Shown: piece by piece, positions 1 to 12,000 of the stretch | How the letters are laid out: every line of letters begins with the position of its first letter | Position numbering within the stretch: position 1 is the first letter of the stretch | Assembly: GCF_013373865.1 (NCBI RefSeq) | Contig: NC_050467.1 | Coordinates: 34,395,132 to 34,459,131, forward strand | Origin: Monomorium pharaonis | Lineage: Eukaryota > Arthropoda > Insecta > Hymenoptera > Formicidae | Reading direction: 5' to 3' | Length of the DNA: 64,000 nucleotides | Position numbers and translations under genes: made by a program | Notes under the pieces: model-generated | The model's input: only the letters and a program-made list of their open reading frames with translations | What the model was told of the DNA's origin: nothing | Databases searched by the model: none

Positions 1-1183
1 CCTGTTGCTGTAAAATATCGAGTATCGCGCGTTTGTTTTCGGTCGTGTAGTGTTGTCGACCCTCTATCATGGACTCGTACAGGTCCATGGTTAATTTATC
101 GGCGCGGAGTCCGTATGTTCGCGCGTTTTCCCCAGTTCTTTGTTTGAGCGTATTAAACTCGATTTGTAAATGCGTGGTGCTCTTTTTACTAGCGTAACAC
201 GCTTCTAGCTCCTGTTTTAATTGCTCGAAATCTCGGACTTTTCGCGTTTGGAAATCCAGCATGGCACGACCTTTTAATTTGGTGCATAATATCGCGCCTA
301 ATAGCGTCACTTCGTCGGCCGGGTCAATATTTTCTACCGCGTATGTCATTGCGCTTAAGAATTCCTGCAGTTTACTTGCATTCCCATCGAATTCTGGGAT
401 CATGCAACGCGCTTCCTTTAACGGTAGTGTCCCGCGGCCTCTTCGATGTCGAACGTCATCGTCTTGATCTCTAATGGTCGTATCTCTCGGGTTCGGTCGC
501 GACGGGCGATGATCGTAAATGCGCTGCGTGTGCAGTTGTGTTTCTCGCACGGCATCGATATCTGTTTGCAACCGACGGATTTCTTGAATTACGGCGCGTA
601 GTGTATCCCGGACTTCGTCGTCCCTTTCTCTCGCTACGTTGAGCTGTGCTACCCTGGCGGCTGGATTTTCGCGAATTGTTTGATGTATTTCCTGTAGCTC
701 TCTTTCCGCGTCAGCCATAAATTGTTGCGCTTCCGTTTGTTCAGCGCCCGATGACTGTGCTTGGTCGTTGGCACTCATTATGTATCGGTCGAGAATTTCT
801 TCCGGGTTAAATATATCCGAATCGTACGAGGTCAATGAAAATTCACCTCGTGAGGATACGCGACTCGGGGTCCGGCTAACGTATGGTCTCGTTCGTCGGA
901 TCTCACGGTCTGGTTCCGGCAATTCTGATCGTGTTGCGTATTCGAATAAACTTGAATCGAGACTCGTGAAGGGAAATTCTCGCTCGCGTACCACGTACTC
1001 GGGTAACTCGCTGTTGCCTTCGGGGGGATATTCTAAAGCTCTGCGCACGTTATCCCGATCCTCGCGAAGAGCTTGGGCCGATCGCCAGGCAAGATCTAAT
1101 TCTAAATAATGTATTGATCGCGCTGCAGCTGCACTGAAGAGCCACGATTCGTTGCGTATAGGCGAGTTACTATTGTCGGACAT
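1..1183 (-). CDS. gag: Ty3-like LTR retrotransposon gag (partial, runs off the window)
   Basis: An open frame on the minus strand runs from an ATG at 1183 to the window edge, about 394 residues with no stop seen. The first 250 residues are charged and low-complexity (Ser, Arg and Glu-rich, with a predicted coiled coil around the middle). From residue ~255 the frame resembles the retrotransposon gag capsid core of Ty3-like elements: an IPEFDG start, then a segment rich in Leu and aromatic residues and a Tyr-x-Ser-Lys-Lys-Ser stretch. Gag packages the element RNA in cytoplasmic virus-like particles. It lies downstream (minus strand) of the LTR at 1656-2157, as expected for a 5' end. A second minus ORF (1274-1597, start M-D-A-E-S) lies between LTR and gag and may be a leader ORF or the true gag start in another frame. 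Family-level assignment is by pattern only. Confidence 0.6.
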   Translation of the reverse strand, partial: MSDNSNSPIRNESWLFSAAAARSIHYLELDLAWRSAQALREDRDNVRRALEYPPEGNSELPEYVVREREFPFTSLDSSLFEYATRSELPEPDREIRRTRPYVSRTPSRVSSRGEFSLTSYDSDIFNPEEILDRYIMSANDQAQSSGAEQTEAQQFMADAERELQEIHQTIRENPAARVAQLNVARERDDEVRDTLRAVIQEIRRLQTDIDAVRETQLHTQRIYDHRPSRPNPRDTTIRDQDDDVRHRRGRGTLPLKEARCMIPEFDGNASKLQEFLSAMTYAVENIDPADEVTLLGAILCTKLKGRAMLDFQTRKVRDFEQLKQELEACYASKKSTTHLQIEFNTLKQRTGENARTYGLRADKLTMDLYESMIEGRQHYTTENKRAILDILQQQ

Positions 1184-1633
1184 TCGCCTATTCTAATCAC
1201 TTGCTAAGGTTGTTTTTCGATAACTAGGTTACCGGGGGCTTGCGTATTTTCGGGATTTTTCGGACGCGCTAACTTATAATCTATTTCGCATTACAAGATT
1301 TATCGGACTTACATTAACGCAGTATATCGTTGCATGCTGTCGTCCGTCGTTTCGCCGCTTGGCTGGTGAATCACGATGCGGTAGGTCGGTGTCTTCTCCG
1401 ATTACGCCGCTATCGCTGTTGCGCTGTCCGATGGCGGAGCTCTGGCTCGATGGCTGTCTTCCTTGCTGGATCTCGGGTCCGCAGATCAGCTGATCGGCTC
1501 GGCTGCGTGGTGCAGGATCTTTGGCGAGTTTAGTTCGCTCTGATCGGCTTCCGCTCTTTTCCCTTTTTAGCTGTTCTCTTCTAGACTCTGCGTCCATTAG
1601 GGAGTACTTTCCTTGTAGGTTCTTCGGCAGTGT

Positions 1634-1655
1634 ATCCCACCGCTGCCACCAGATT
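1634..1655 (-). promoter_or_regulatory. Putative primer-binding site of the LTR element
   Basis: Directly 3' of the LTR on the minus strand reads AATCTGGTGGCAGCGGTGGG, a TGG-starting segment in the place where Ty3-like elements bind the tRNA primer for reverse transcription. The tRNA species was not identified. Confidence 0.5.
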
Positions 1656-2157
1656 TGTTGTGGCCCTTCTTTAATAAAGGGTCACAGGGATTAGGGATCG
1701 TCTGCCGATGCTCCTCGGGTCAGGTCTTCGAGAGAATATAGCCAGTTGTGATATCAGGATATATATGTATATTCTTATTGTTAGTACACTTGATAACACT
1801 TATGATGAACCGTAACAAATATTAACGAGTCGGCGACATACGTGAGTCGCTGTATACGGTGTGACAAAGCCCGCTCGTTGTCTGTCGCACGGTGTATATA
1901 TACACCGTTTTTAGGCGTATGACCAGGGAAGGTACTTCCGCGGTCATAGGCCTTTGGACAGGATACTCGCTGAGCCAGCAATTGCTGGCCATGCGGATTC
2001 CACCCCAAAATCAGATGATTTTGGGTGTTGAGTCTTAGGCAACCGGGTACGTTTCCCGGTGCGACGCCCGGTATGTAGGCCGGGCGATGGCCGCGCGCGA
2101 GGTGTCATGCGACACCGTCTATCGCTTGCGACATGTGAGTGTGATGCACTCACAACA
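1656..2157 (-). mobile_element. 5' LTR of Ty3-like element (502 bp, hairpin-chain family)
   Basis: The segment has TGTTGTG/CACAACA ends and is followed (minus strand) by a primer-binding site and gag. It shares its sequence plan with the repeats at 18010-18532, 59701-60211 and 63150-63693. It contains consecutive near-perfect hairpins: GTGAGTG..CACTCAC, GGTGTCatgcGACACC, CGCCCGG..CCGGGCG, CCCAAAATCA..TGATTTTGGG, GCCAGCAATTGCTGGC and ACGGTGTATATATACACCGT. The last includes a TATA-like core, so it may overlap the promoter. Confidence 0.75.
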
Positions 2158-2269
2158 GCAGTAACAGATTGATACAACAAACTGAGAGCAGGTTTGTCGA
2201 AATTGTTTGTTCTACAAAGCATATGTGCTATTTGTCTCAGCAATGTACCGACATTATTTAAACTAAGAG

Positions 2270-2380
2270 ATCCCAGATAGCACGGAGAGTTTAAAAAGAA
2301 CTCAATTGTACGTCACCAATTATGTTACCAATTATGTTACCAATTATGAATTCTTTTTGAATCTCTGTGCTATCTGGGAT
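2270..2380. mobile_element. MITE-like 111-bp element with long inverted repeats
   Basis: ATCCCAGATAGCAC at the left end and GTGCTATCTGGGAT at the right end start an imperfect inverted repeat of about 36 bp per side. The middle carries three copies of a 12-bp unit (ACCAATTATGTT). No coding capacity. No clear target duplication, so the superfamily is left open. Confidence 0.6.
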
Positions 2381-2491
2381 ACTATTGTGTTTATCGTCAA
2401 CCTGTCATGAACGCTTTCGATAGACCTGCTCATTGTTTACTGTTATTTTGTTATATAGTCTGCTAATCGGTATACACCTTTTATCTTTCAG

Positions 2492-2602
2492 CAAACAGAA
2501 AATGTGCTACCTACATTGGCTTTTACAAGAATGGATTTAGAAGTAGCGATGGATGCTTGTCCAACAATCGAGGATCATTTCATAAGTGAATACACTATTT
2601 GA
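2492..2602 (+). other. Possible terminal coding exon (36 codons), unrecognised
   Basis: A pyrimidine-rich TTTTATCTTTCAG acceptor is followed by 36 open codons ending in TGA at 2600-2602, then an AT-rich region with AATAAA-like signals (2609). Codon content looks protein-like (Asp, Glu and Met-rich). No upstream exon was found, and it could equally be a fragment of a decayed element. A second stretch at about 2956-3140 (Lys-rich, open) has similar character. Weak evidence. Confidence 0.25.
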
Positions 2603-3649
2603 TGTAAAATAAACCAAAATTATCTTTTTAAAAACGGTAAAAAAAACGCCAAGTGTATGCTGTAGAAAACACCTCTTAAATCTAAGATAGTCTTCATCTA
2701 ATTCAACCCAAGTAATATCACGAGCCTTCTTATACTATAACTAAAATGTAACTTTAATTAATAAACTAATAATTATTTTAAATGAATTATACTCACAAAC
2801 ACACACACACACACATATTAACTACAAAAATAATGATATCAAAATATTTCTTTAACGATAATTTGTTTTACTCCAAATAGTATATGTTTACTTACGAAAT
2901 AATACTTGATGTTACAATGTGATATCAACTTTTTGCTTACAATTTTGGCATACTCAAGGAAGTAGCAGGCTTAGAATTTGACAGCATACTCGGCAAGGAA
3001 TTGTTCTCTGATGGTCCAGCTGTCAACATTCTACAATTAGCAAAGAAGCTGAAACAAAAAATTAATTCAAGAAAAGAATCGGTTCATCTACAAAAAGCAC
3101 ATATAGAATACATAATTTCTTATAAAGATATTAACTACTTATCTGATATATATTTGTTTATTCTCCATTTATTTCTTTCCCTCTTCCTTCTTTATGTTTC
3201 TATTTTATCTTGCACAGATTTTGTTTCTCGGCTGACAATGATTTTAATATGGAAAACCAAATTTCAATCATAAATCTTGTCTGTCAAGGCATATCAAAGA
3301 AATTAAAAATTATTATATTACTAATTAATTTAATATAATAAAAATATAATTTAGTATAATTTAATACATTAATATATTATATTAAAATTTCTTCTCTTAC
3401 ATATAAATATATAAAACATTTTTTTTCTTGTTCATCTCTATGTACTTAATATTCAGTTGTAATTTTTTAACATTAATTTCAATTACATGTTACAATTTAA
3501 CTTAATATTTATTATTTTGGCGCGCGCATATGTCAAAACGTCTCCGCACACTCGCGGATTTACTACTTAAACAGTATTATTAACCTGCAGAAATTGAAAC
3601 GGTATTGCCTAGAGAATTTGGTTAGTACCAACATTTTCTCATCTAGTTT

Positions 3650-5175
3650 TCGGGAAAATGTCGTGTAACCGTAAAAAATGTTTGCAAACAAATGGTGACA
3701 TCTTTGTTACAAAGGCAGATAAGGGACAGATTACTATTATTATGGATAAAAATGATTACATTTAAAAAATGAACAATTTACTTGATGACACTTCAACATA
3801 CAAAAAACTAGATAAAGATCCTATAAAAAAACTCACGTCAAAAATTAATCAGCTGGTTAAAGTTTGGCGTAACAACGATATTATAGACGAAACCTCTTAT
3901 AAGTTTCTTAGATGTACTAATGGCAATTTGCCACGTTGTTATGGACTTCCAAAAATACACAAGAATGAGTTCCCGTTATATATTATGGTTTCAACTATTG
4001 AAAGTCCATTATACAATATTGCAAGTTTCTTACATGACATCTTGGAACAATCGATAAACAAACCGAAGTCTCATATTGATAATAGCTTGTTCTTTATAGA
4101 CAACATAAAATGTTAATATTAATAATGAACAAAGATTAGTTTCACTTGATGTAACTTCCTTATTTACAAACGTTCCAAACGAGCTTATTTTTGAGTCCAT
4201 AAAAAAGCGATGGAACAAAATTTCAATTGTTACGAAACTACAATTACCGCAATTTATACATGCTGTAAATTTGGTTTCAAGCTCTAGAAGTTTTAGGTTC
4301 GAGGGACAATTCTATGAACAGGTATATGGCAGTCCCATGGGATCTCCGTTATTCCCAATTTTAGCTAACATTGTTCTTGATAATCTAGAAACCAATTGTT
4401 TACAAAAGTTACAGTTCACCAATTCCATTCTTTTATAGATATGTTGATGACATCATTACCATTGTACCGGAAAATGAAATTGATAATGTTCTCACGATCT
4501 TTAATAACTACCACCCCCGACTGAAATTTACACATGAGATGGAATCGGACGGATCTATTGTCTTTTTGGATACTATCATTATGCTTGACAAAAACAAATT
4601 AATAACAAACTAGTATCAGAAACCCTCATTTTCTGGTAGATATATAAACATTTTTTCGAACCATCCAATGCGGTATAAAATCAATACGATAATAAATTTA
4701 GTTGACAGAGCATTACTATTATCGAATAAAAAATTTTACTAGGCACATCATGTTAGTTAAAAATATTTTAAAAAATAACTGTTTTCCGGATAACGTCATT
4801 GAAAAACACGTTAACAGAAGAATTAATGAACTAAAATACAGAAAAGATACCGCAAATAATAAAAGTTGAACAATGGAAAGTGGGGGGTTTGATACTAGAA
4901 GATGCATAACATTACCATACATAAAGGGCGTTAGTAATGGTATTCGTCACTGCCTAAGAAAAGTGGGAATTAATACACTTTTTACGGTTCCAAAAAAATT
5001 AGACCTGATTATTAAGAAGAGCAAAGACAAGTTGTATAGATCAAAGAGAACTGATGTTGTGTATCGCTTGATGTGCAATGGTTGTGGTGTATCCTACATT
5101 AGGCAAACAAAACGATAATTAGAGACACGGATAAAAGAACATCGTAATGATATAAAAAAGAAAGAAAGTAAACTG
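3650..5175 (+). pseudogene. Penelope-like element: reverse transcriptase plus GIY-YIG remnant
   Basis: Across several frames the plus strand reads as a Penelope-like reverse transcriptase: a TKADKG-type start and IMDKNDY near 3715-3765, PRCYGLPKIHK near 3930, SLDVTSLFTNVP near 4140, GSPMGSPL near 4330, and a YVDDI catalytic box near 4440. A Cys-x2-Cys GIY-YIG-type endonuclease remnant (CNGCGVSYIRQTKR, then L-x2-RIKEHR) ends near 5170. Such elements pair this RT with a C-terminal endonuclease and target-prime at nicks. Internal stops and frameshifts (for example at 4118, 4437, 4612, 5118) make this copy inactive. The 3' end is not clear; a PLE-like tail is seen at 8840-8930. Confidence 0.8.
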
Positions 5176-5962
5176 TTACGTTCGATGAAAATTTTTCACT
5201 TATTTCATCTCACGTTCTCGCATCGCGCTCTCGCATGCTCCGCCGGAGCACCCGTCTCACCGAGCGCTCCCCTCCCCACGAAATCAGACGCACGGGGTAC
5301 CAGCGCGTACACCCTACGCTTACACTCTTTATTAATTTTATTATTATTACGTGCGTAATTATTACTCCAATTGTCAAAGCTCAAATCCATCGAATCATGC
5401 CGCGTATAGTTAAAAGAGTAATATTCTTTCGTTAAAAGAGTAATATTCTTTCGTCACCTTTCTCTTTGCTATTAACGACAGGGTGCAACCGCCACCCCTC
5501 AACCCCTTCGTTAATTAATATTACTGCAATCCGTCGCAGTCATGCTATAGCTCTTTCACATTATTAACAACCTGGAATAATGTGAATATTTTTCAACCAC
5601 GCGGTTCACGCGTGACACCCTCGCGCTGCCGAAGAGTCGGTCCAGCCGCAGAGCGCGTGTACCAAGTGGGATAGCAATGGCTCGAGCATTATTCCAACCG
5701 GGAAGTATGAGTGAGATAACATGAATAAAGCAATTGCGAAAGTATGCGGTTTAATTACTCCGCTCACAGAAGTGATAGGAGGAAGGCGAAGGAAGCATTC
5801 GAACGCTAACCACTCTGGCTACCTTTTGACCGAAGTTTATAATGATCCGAATAAAAATTAGAAACTATGAAATTTCAAAAATAATAGTTATTTGTCGCGG
5901 AATTTTCCATGGATTTGAGCTTCCCTACACCCGCGTACCCCTAGGACCCCCTAGTTTTGGGG

Positions 5963-5990
5963 TATATAAGGAGAGCCTCAGAAATCAGCA
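5963..5990 (+). promoter_or_regulatory. TATA box with downstream initiator-like site
   Basis: TATATAA at 5963-5969 sits 24 nt upstream of the A of an ATCAGC initiator-like site (5987). The pair resembles core promoters of insect LTR elements, and an AATAAA-like signal follows at about 6270. No product is assigned. Confidence 0.35.
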
Positions 5991-6952
5991 TTTTCGCTCG
6001 TACAGCAAGTCGCGCTGCCTGTAAGCTTTCTCGCTCTGGCAAGACGTTACTCTGCCCAAAAGGTATTACCAGTGAAATTATTATTAGCCATCACGCTCTT
6101 CGGAAGAAGTCAATAACTAGTTACGGTACATCCGACCATACTACGCTGTGCTTATTAAATTCTCGATACGAGAATCAACGCTACTGTTGTAAGTAACACC
6201 TCTTCTATCTGCAAACGCCGTAACTTCACCCTTATAAAAATTGTTCTAAAACTCACTCTGGTTTATTTAAATAAAACTTTACTCTTCTTATAAGTTCTGT
6301 TTAATACAACTACCTAGTAAAACTATAATAAAATTTACACCTAGTGACTAAAAAGTTCTTACTTATTTTGTATTACCCTATTGTGTGCGAGAAATATTAA
6401 TTAAGAGGGGCAAAACATGGGGCAAACCATTCTCGGTGCTCCTAAAAATCCAAAGCGAAAAAGCGACTTTCCTGAATCCTCATCCTGGAGGCTGGGCGCT
6501 ACGACTCAGGCGCCTGCTTCTTCCCTGAACTTCAGATCAGGGGCGCCTACCGGGGCGCTTAAGTTAGAAGGTGTCCAGGGGACAACGGGCGCCTATTAAG
6601 GCGCTTTTCACCCCCTACGTCGTCCCTCTACCTAACGGTGTACCACAGGGTAGCCCATAGGGCGCTCTCAGTCACAGACGCCCCATCTTTCCTTCGCGTG
6701 GGATTTGTTGCGCCTTCCCTGGGCGCTCCCCCCTCACGCTCTTTACACCTTGTCACTAACTGTACGCTCTTCCTCTTACTAGCGCTCATTCGCGCATCCG
6801 AAAAGTACCCACAAAAGAAAAGAGGTGTTTTCCCCCTCCATTTTTTTTCTTTTCTCTTCTTCTCTCTTTTTGGTCTAACTCTTTCCCTAAAGCACCACTA
6901 AGAAGCGCGTCATTCACGTAACAGGCAGTAAGTACGCGAATAGTGACAATAC

Positions 6953-6958
<6 letters not shown>

Positions 6959-7032
<74 letters not shown>
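6959..7032. repeat. (TC)n microsatellite, about 74 bp
   Basis: Uninterrupted TC dinucleotides. Open frames through it are artefacts of the repeat. Confidence 0.95.
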
Positions 7033-7034
<2 letters not shown>

Positions 7035-7543
7035 TCTGTTCACGTGCTCTCGGTCCGCGTCCGTGTAAAAAGGAATAAGACGGGTAAAAGGAGAACCCGA
7101 GTCGATCTCTCACTTATACTCCGTGGGATGGTACGGGCTGCCCACTAGGGCGCTTACCCCCCACACTCCCCTCCTTATTCCATGGGCAATGGGCTCGCCT
7201 ACTTGGGCGCTTTATCCCCGCGGACTCCTGCAATTATAATCTAAGCAGATTGACTCGATTTCTCATCTAACCCAGCAAGGTTACGCCGATTAAAACACTT
7301 CGTAAAACCTACACTACCCCCCCTTTTTTTCCTTTTTTTTCTCTAAAAAAATTAACTAATTAAGAGAGAAAGAGAGGGATTTAAATAGGAGGAACGTTAC
7401 AACCTCTACATACACATCGCCGCGACCACAAATCAAACGATTCTAGCCACACCCGTTTATTAAATTACCTGCCTGACACGTGTCTTTTGTATAACCATGG
7501 GTTCTCTTAATAAATTTGGTTTACAACCTGACTGTAGGACATC

Positions 7544-7987
7544 ATGCCGCGGTCTCGCCGAGGGGGAAGGAAGCGGCAGATCAAGCGATTGAAGTGGCGC
7601 CTTATTGAGGCCGGAACCTTCGATCCACGAGTCTTCGATCGACCTCCGCCCCCCGAAGCCTCCCCGAGACGGCACGGATCTCCGGGGCCGTTCGAATTAC
7701 GCCCTCCACAGCCGCCCTCCTATCCCCAACTAATACCCCCAGCACCGCCCTGCCGTGTCACGCCACCACCGATCCCCGCTCCCTTCAAGCGCCCGCCGCC
7801 CCGGCTGCCCCCGGAGACTGATACTGCCCCTATCCGGGCTCCCACACGGCCCGTAAAGGTGGACCGCCAAGTCCGTCCACCCCCGCGGCAGAAGCCCCGT
7901 ATAACTAGCAACGAGGTCTTCGTCGGGTCACTCCCTAAATTAATACTCTCCGCCAAGGCGACCTCTCAGTCAACTGAGACCTATTAG
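7544..7987 (+). CDS. Proline/arginine-rich hypothetical protein (147 aa)
   Basis: The frame opens with a basic N-terminus (M-P-R-S-R-R-G-G-R-K-R) that could be nuclear-localising or RNA-binding. Residues ~36-120 are extremely proline-rich (PPPP, PPRLPPE), and the end is short and more ordered. The ATG at 7544 follows AT-rich sequence after the GC-rich leader. No domain is recognised. The composition may simply reflect local GC richness; in its favour, the frame is intact and carries a sensible start context. It may be an accessory or gag-like ORF of the element at 5180-8270. Confidence 0.3.
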   Translation: MPRSRRGGRKRQIKRLKWRLIEAGTFDPRVFDRPPPPEASPRRHGSPGPFELRPPQPPSYPQLIPPAPPCRVTPPPIPAPFKRPPPRLPPETDTAPIRAPTRPVKVDRQVRPPPRQKPRITSNEVFVGSLPKLILSAKATSQSTETY

Positions 7988-8839
7988 AGGCTCCTCAAGC
8001 CTCTCGGAGGAACACCACCTCCAAAACGAAGAAAGGGGGCGGAAAATTGAAGGAGAGCATTGTCAAAGATAAAAAAATATATACAATAAATAATAAATAT
8101 ATAATTCCATAAACAGTTACCTTCTTTTCCTATCCACAGAACTCACACTCAATAAATTACGCTCCTGGGGGAACCACGGTTCACGCTCGGTCCCGCATGC
8201 TCCCCCCCCCCCCCCCAGGACGTAACATAAACATTCAGTAGTTAGCACATCGGACTAAAAATAATTATGACTTGATTGACAATCTCCAAAAATATTATAT
8301 AGTAAAAAAATAGAAAAAAAAGGAGATTGCCGAAATGTTCTTCATAAAAAAGAATAAAAATTAACTTACAAAAAGACACTGAATGTTTGAACACTGTATA
8401 ATAGAATTATCAAGGATGCTTAATGTTTACTTTCTACTTGTTATCACTTACTTTGTTATCACAGTACATTCGTTTTGATCTTCATACTAATTGCCACTGT
8501 ACCGTAAGCTTGACATGTTTCATATTTTTTCGACAAAGAATTACTAAACAGATAATATGTGATCACACGACTACAGTGCATTTATAATTTACTATTGACG
8601 CTGACATATAAGTTTTTACCAATCTGTTGCTATTATTATAATCGCGCTTTTTTGTTTCGTCGCGGTTTACTCTAAAATCTATTCTCTTTATAACTTATAT
8701 CATCAACGTATTTAATGTTACTTATATTGACTAAACCCTCCTATTGTTTATATCGACGATACTTCTATTTTAGAACGTGAGTTTGTAATTCGTTTGGTCC
8801 GAATCAATCAAGCTGTTATGTCGAACATTTTCCAATTAA

Positions 8840-8930
8840 TATTATTATAACCTGAAGAGGACCTAAATCAAGGGTCGAAACGTCGTTTCTGTAATAAACG
8901 AAATTTTGTTAGAAAGTCAATTGTTTAATA
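8840..8930 (+). other. Possible 3' tail of a Penelope-like element
   Basis: The stretch CTGAAGAGGACC, then AGGGTCGAAACGTCG, then AATAAACGAAATTTTGTT resembles the tail often found downstream of Penelope-like coding regions (from memory of the family, not a search). It lies 3.7 kb from the RT remnant, with unrelated sequence between. Confidence 0.3.
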
Positions 8931-9039
8931 CTTATTAATAGTTTATCATCACTAGCGACTATAAAAGTTTCCTCAGTTATTTATTGTTGTTAAAAAAGCA
9001 GCCTAGCAAGAAGAATCAAAGCAAAAAAGGGAAGCTTCC

Positions 9040-12000
9040 GCCCCTCAATATATTATATCAAGACCCCATGGATACAGAACGACTTATTGTAAACCAAATT
9101 AAAAATACAGATTTTGTAAAAACGCGTAATCGATAATAAGCATATACTACAGATGTACTCGTTGACCAATTATCACCGAGCAAAAAAATTACTAGAGACG
9201 GTGCATACGTGTTTTTATACGTTCACCTCAAAAAGAGAAAAAAATTTTCAGTTATTTTAAAAGGTATAAATCACTCATATGATCCGCAAATAATTCTCAA
9301 TGAGTTAAATGCATTAAATATAGACGAAATAAAGTTCCTAAAAGTAATACCTTTTAAAACAAAAGAATCATTCAACAAGAACTATCAATGTTTATGGCTA
9401 GAAGCAGAAAGTAAAATACAAAAAATGCATAAGATAAATAGGCTTTGTCACCCTGTTATAAAATGGGAAAAACTTGAAAAAAACGAAATAATACAATGAA
9501 AAAGATGCCAAAGACTAGGTCAATCTGCATCCAACTGTAACTTAAGATATTGCTGTGTGAAATGCAACAAACCACATACACCGGAAAAATTCCCGATTAC
9601 TCCTGATAGCATGACTGACAGATCCAAACTACTGCGCAAACTGTAATAGCCATGGCCACCCAATATCTTATCGAGGATGTCCGATACTTTTAGAGAGATT
9701 CCCTAAAAAGAAAAATGATAGAAAAAAATTAAATTTAAAAAAAAGATAAAAAATTAATAAGCATGAAATTTACGTAAAAAATATTAATTTTGCAGAAATA
9801 CTCAGAGGCAGCCCAAATCAAGAAGAAACACAAGCTAAGAGAGGTCCACCAACTAATAGTCCCCTTACAGAAGAAATTAACGACATGCTAAATGAAATTA
9901 AATTTTAAATACTAACAATAATACATAAACAACAAGAACAAATAAATAATATAGCAACCTTAATAGAAAAAATACAGATAAAATATAAACTATGTGCTAA
10001 ACATTAGTGACAATGGACCTGCAAGAAATAGCTAATACAGTTTGCAGCAAGAAAATATCTGAATTAAAAAAATAATTTCAATTAACGTTAATTCCATTAT
10101 AACACATTAGCGCAGGTTATCCCTAACAAATCTATTAAAGGCAAAAAAACCCGACGTAGTTTTTCTCTTATTAAACAAAGCTAAAAACAAATCATGTAGT
10201 TAATTTCCAAAATTGTAACATGATCAAGAGTGACAGGAAGAATAAGATGGATGGAAGAACAGCAATATTGATAAGAAGAAACATTGAATTCAAAAGAGTA
10301 AACATACAACTACAGCAAAGTGATTCATTCATTAAACATACAATAATTAAAATAAAAATCAAAGCCAATACTTACCTAATATTAATTGCAGTCTGCATCT
10401 TGCGAAAATCAAAAAGAGTTTATCCCGGAACTGGATCTGCTATTCAAAAGGTTCCATCTAAAAAGAGAACAAAACTATTATATAATAGCAGGTGATCTCA
10501 ACGCTAAGCTGTTGGTCACTAGTTGGTCAAATTCAGAAAATAATTTTCGAGGAATATTTCTGCACAGGTGGATAGGAATTAATCAACCTAAATTTAGAAG
10601 CAAATTATATAGTACGCTTATACCCTTCTATCCATTCAGAGTCATTCCTGGATACCATCATAGCAGATATAAGATTAGATTTTTTAAATGTAGTGGATTC
10701 TTTCAAAATACACAATATTTCTTACAATAGCAATCAAAATGTCCTAACCGTAAATATATCACTAAAGCCAGACACACAGATACCCTTCACAAATGAAACC
10801 CATCAACACAAGTATAATTATAAAAAGGCTGATTGGAATAAATTTCGCGAAGCATGCAAACAAATCGATAATTGTAACATCCCTAATAATCGAAACCTAT
10901 TGACAAAAGAAACTATTAAATTCCTAAAAGAGAGACACTATAATTAAAAGAGCAATGAAAATAGCAATTCCCAAAACTAAAACTAGGGATAATACAGACG
11001 CATATACTAATAAAACATTAAAAATCTACAAAAATTTAAGAATCACATTCTAACACAACTCCACCGAAAACAGAGAAGTTGAACAAATGACAATAACAGC
11101 GCAATAAAATAACTAAAAAAACAATAGTTGCTTAAAAATAGAATTCTAGAACTCGGTTAACAAGTACTGGAAAGGAAAAATTAAAAATATCCCAATCAAC
11201 AACTCAGCATCTGAAACGTAGTCGATGATACAATTCTAAAATAAAAAGTAGAACTCTCGTCTTTAGAGAAAAAAATGGATTTATTTTTCCTGGGCATTAC
11301 AACGAAGTCACATGTCGCGTATCATTATTGTTGCTAAGTGAACTCGCGCAAACGCGCTGAGAGAGAGAGGAATAGCGCCGCCGCGCATGCTCTCAGAATT
11401 ATAGCGGATCGGACCATACTTACAGATGATTTCCAACAGCATCTATGTTCCCCAAATCAATTCAATATTTCGAAAAAAGAGTAAAGCCGAAATAGGAAAT
11501 CCAAAAATTACACGCAATAAAGAACACATTCTAAACGAATATAACGTTAAGACAGATAATCTAATAATAAGCGAAAACGACAAATTACTGGCAAATAATG
11601 ACGAGGATAAACTAAACGTGATCGGAGCCTTTTTAGCAAATGTTAATAATAAAAATAAGACCGAAAATAATCGTTTTACAGAATATATAGAAGACAAAGC
11701 ACGTAAATTTAACGATAACTTGAATAACAAACATGACATTACATTATGTACATTTAGCGAAAATAATCCGGCAGATTATCCCTCAATTACCGAAGGACCG
11801 CAAGAATATTTTACTGCTGTTACAAGCTTGAAATGAAAATTCAAAAACCTAAATAACAAAAAGTCAGCAGGCACATACAGTATTCCGAACATAACCCTGA
11901 AACAGATACCTCTACACACGATCCAAGTTTATGCGATACTCTTTAACAACTTATTGAACTACAGGCATTACCCAACACACTGGAAAAAACAGTAGTAGTC

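Larger units (their letters stand above)
5180..8270. other. Unclassified GC-rich segment, probably an inserted element
   Basis: No gene is recognised here apart from the proline-rich ORF at 7544-7987. The stretch is more GC-rich than its neighbours. It has a TATA-type promoter (5963), AATAAA-like signals near 6270, a 74-bp TC microsatellite, recurrent GGGCGCT motifs between 6490 and 7210, and a C16 run near 8202. It separates a Penelope-like coding remnant from a Penelope-like 3' tail, so it may have inserted into that element (inference). Confidence 0.3.

Noticed and set aside
5765..5825. tRNA-like or SINE-like A/B boxes (minus strand GGTAGCCAGAGTGGTTAGCG, TTCGAATGC)
   Set aside because: The two boxes are too close together and no cloverleaf could be drawn, so no tRNA or SINE was called.
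6786..7113. Arg/Glu-repeat ORFs on the minus strand
   Set aside because: They are translations of the TC microsatellite with no start or motif support.
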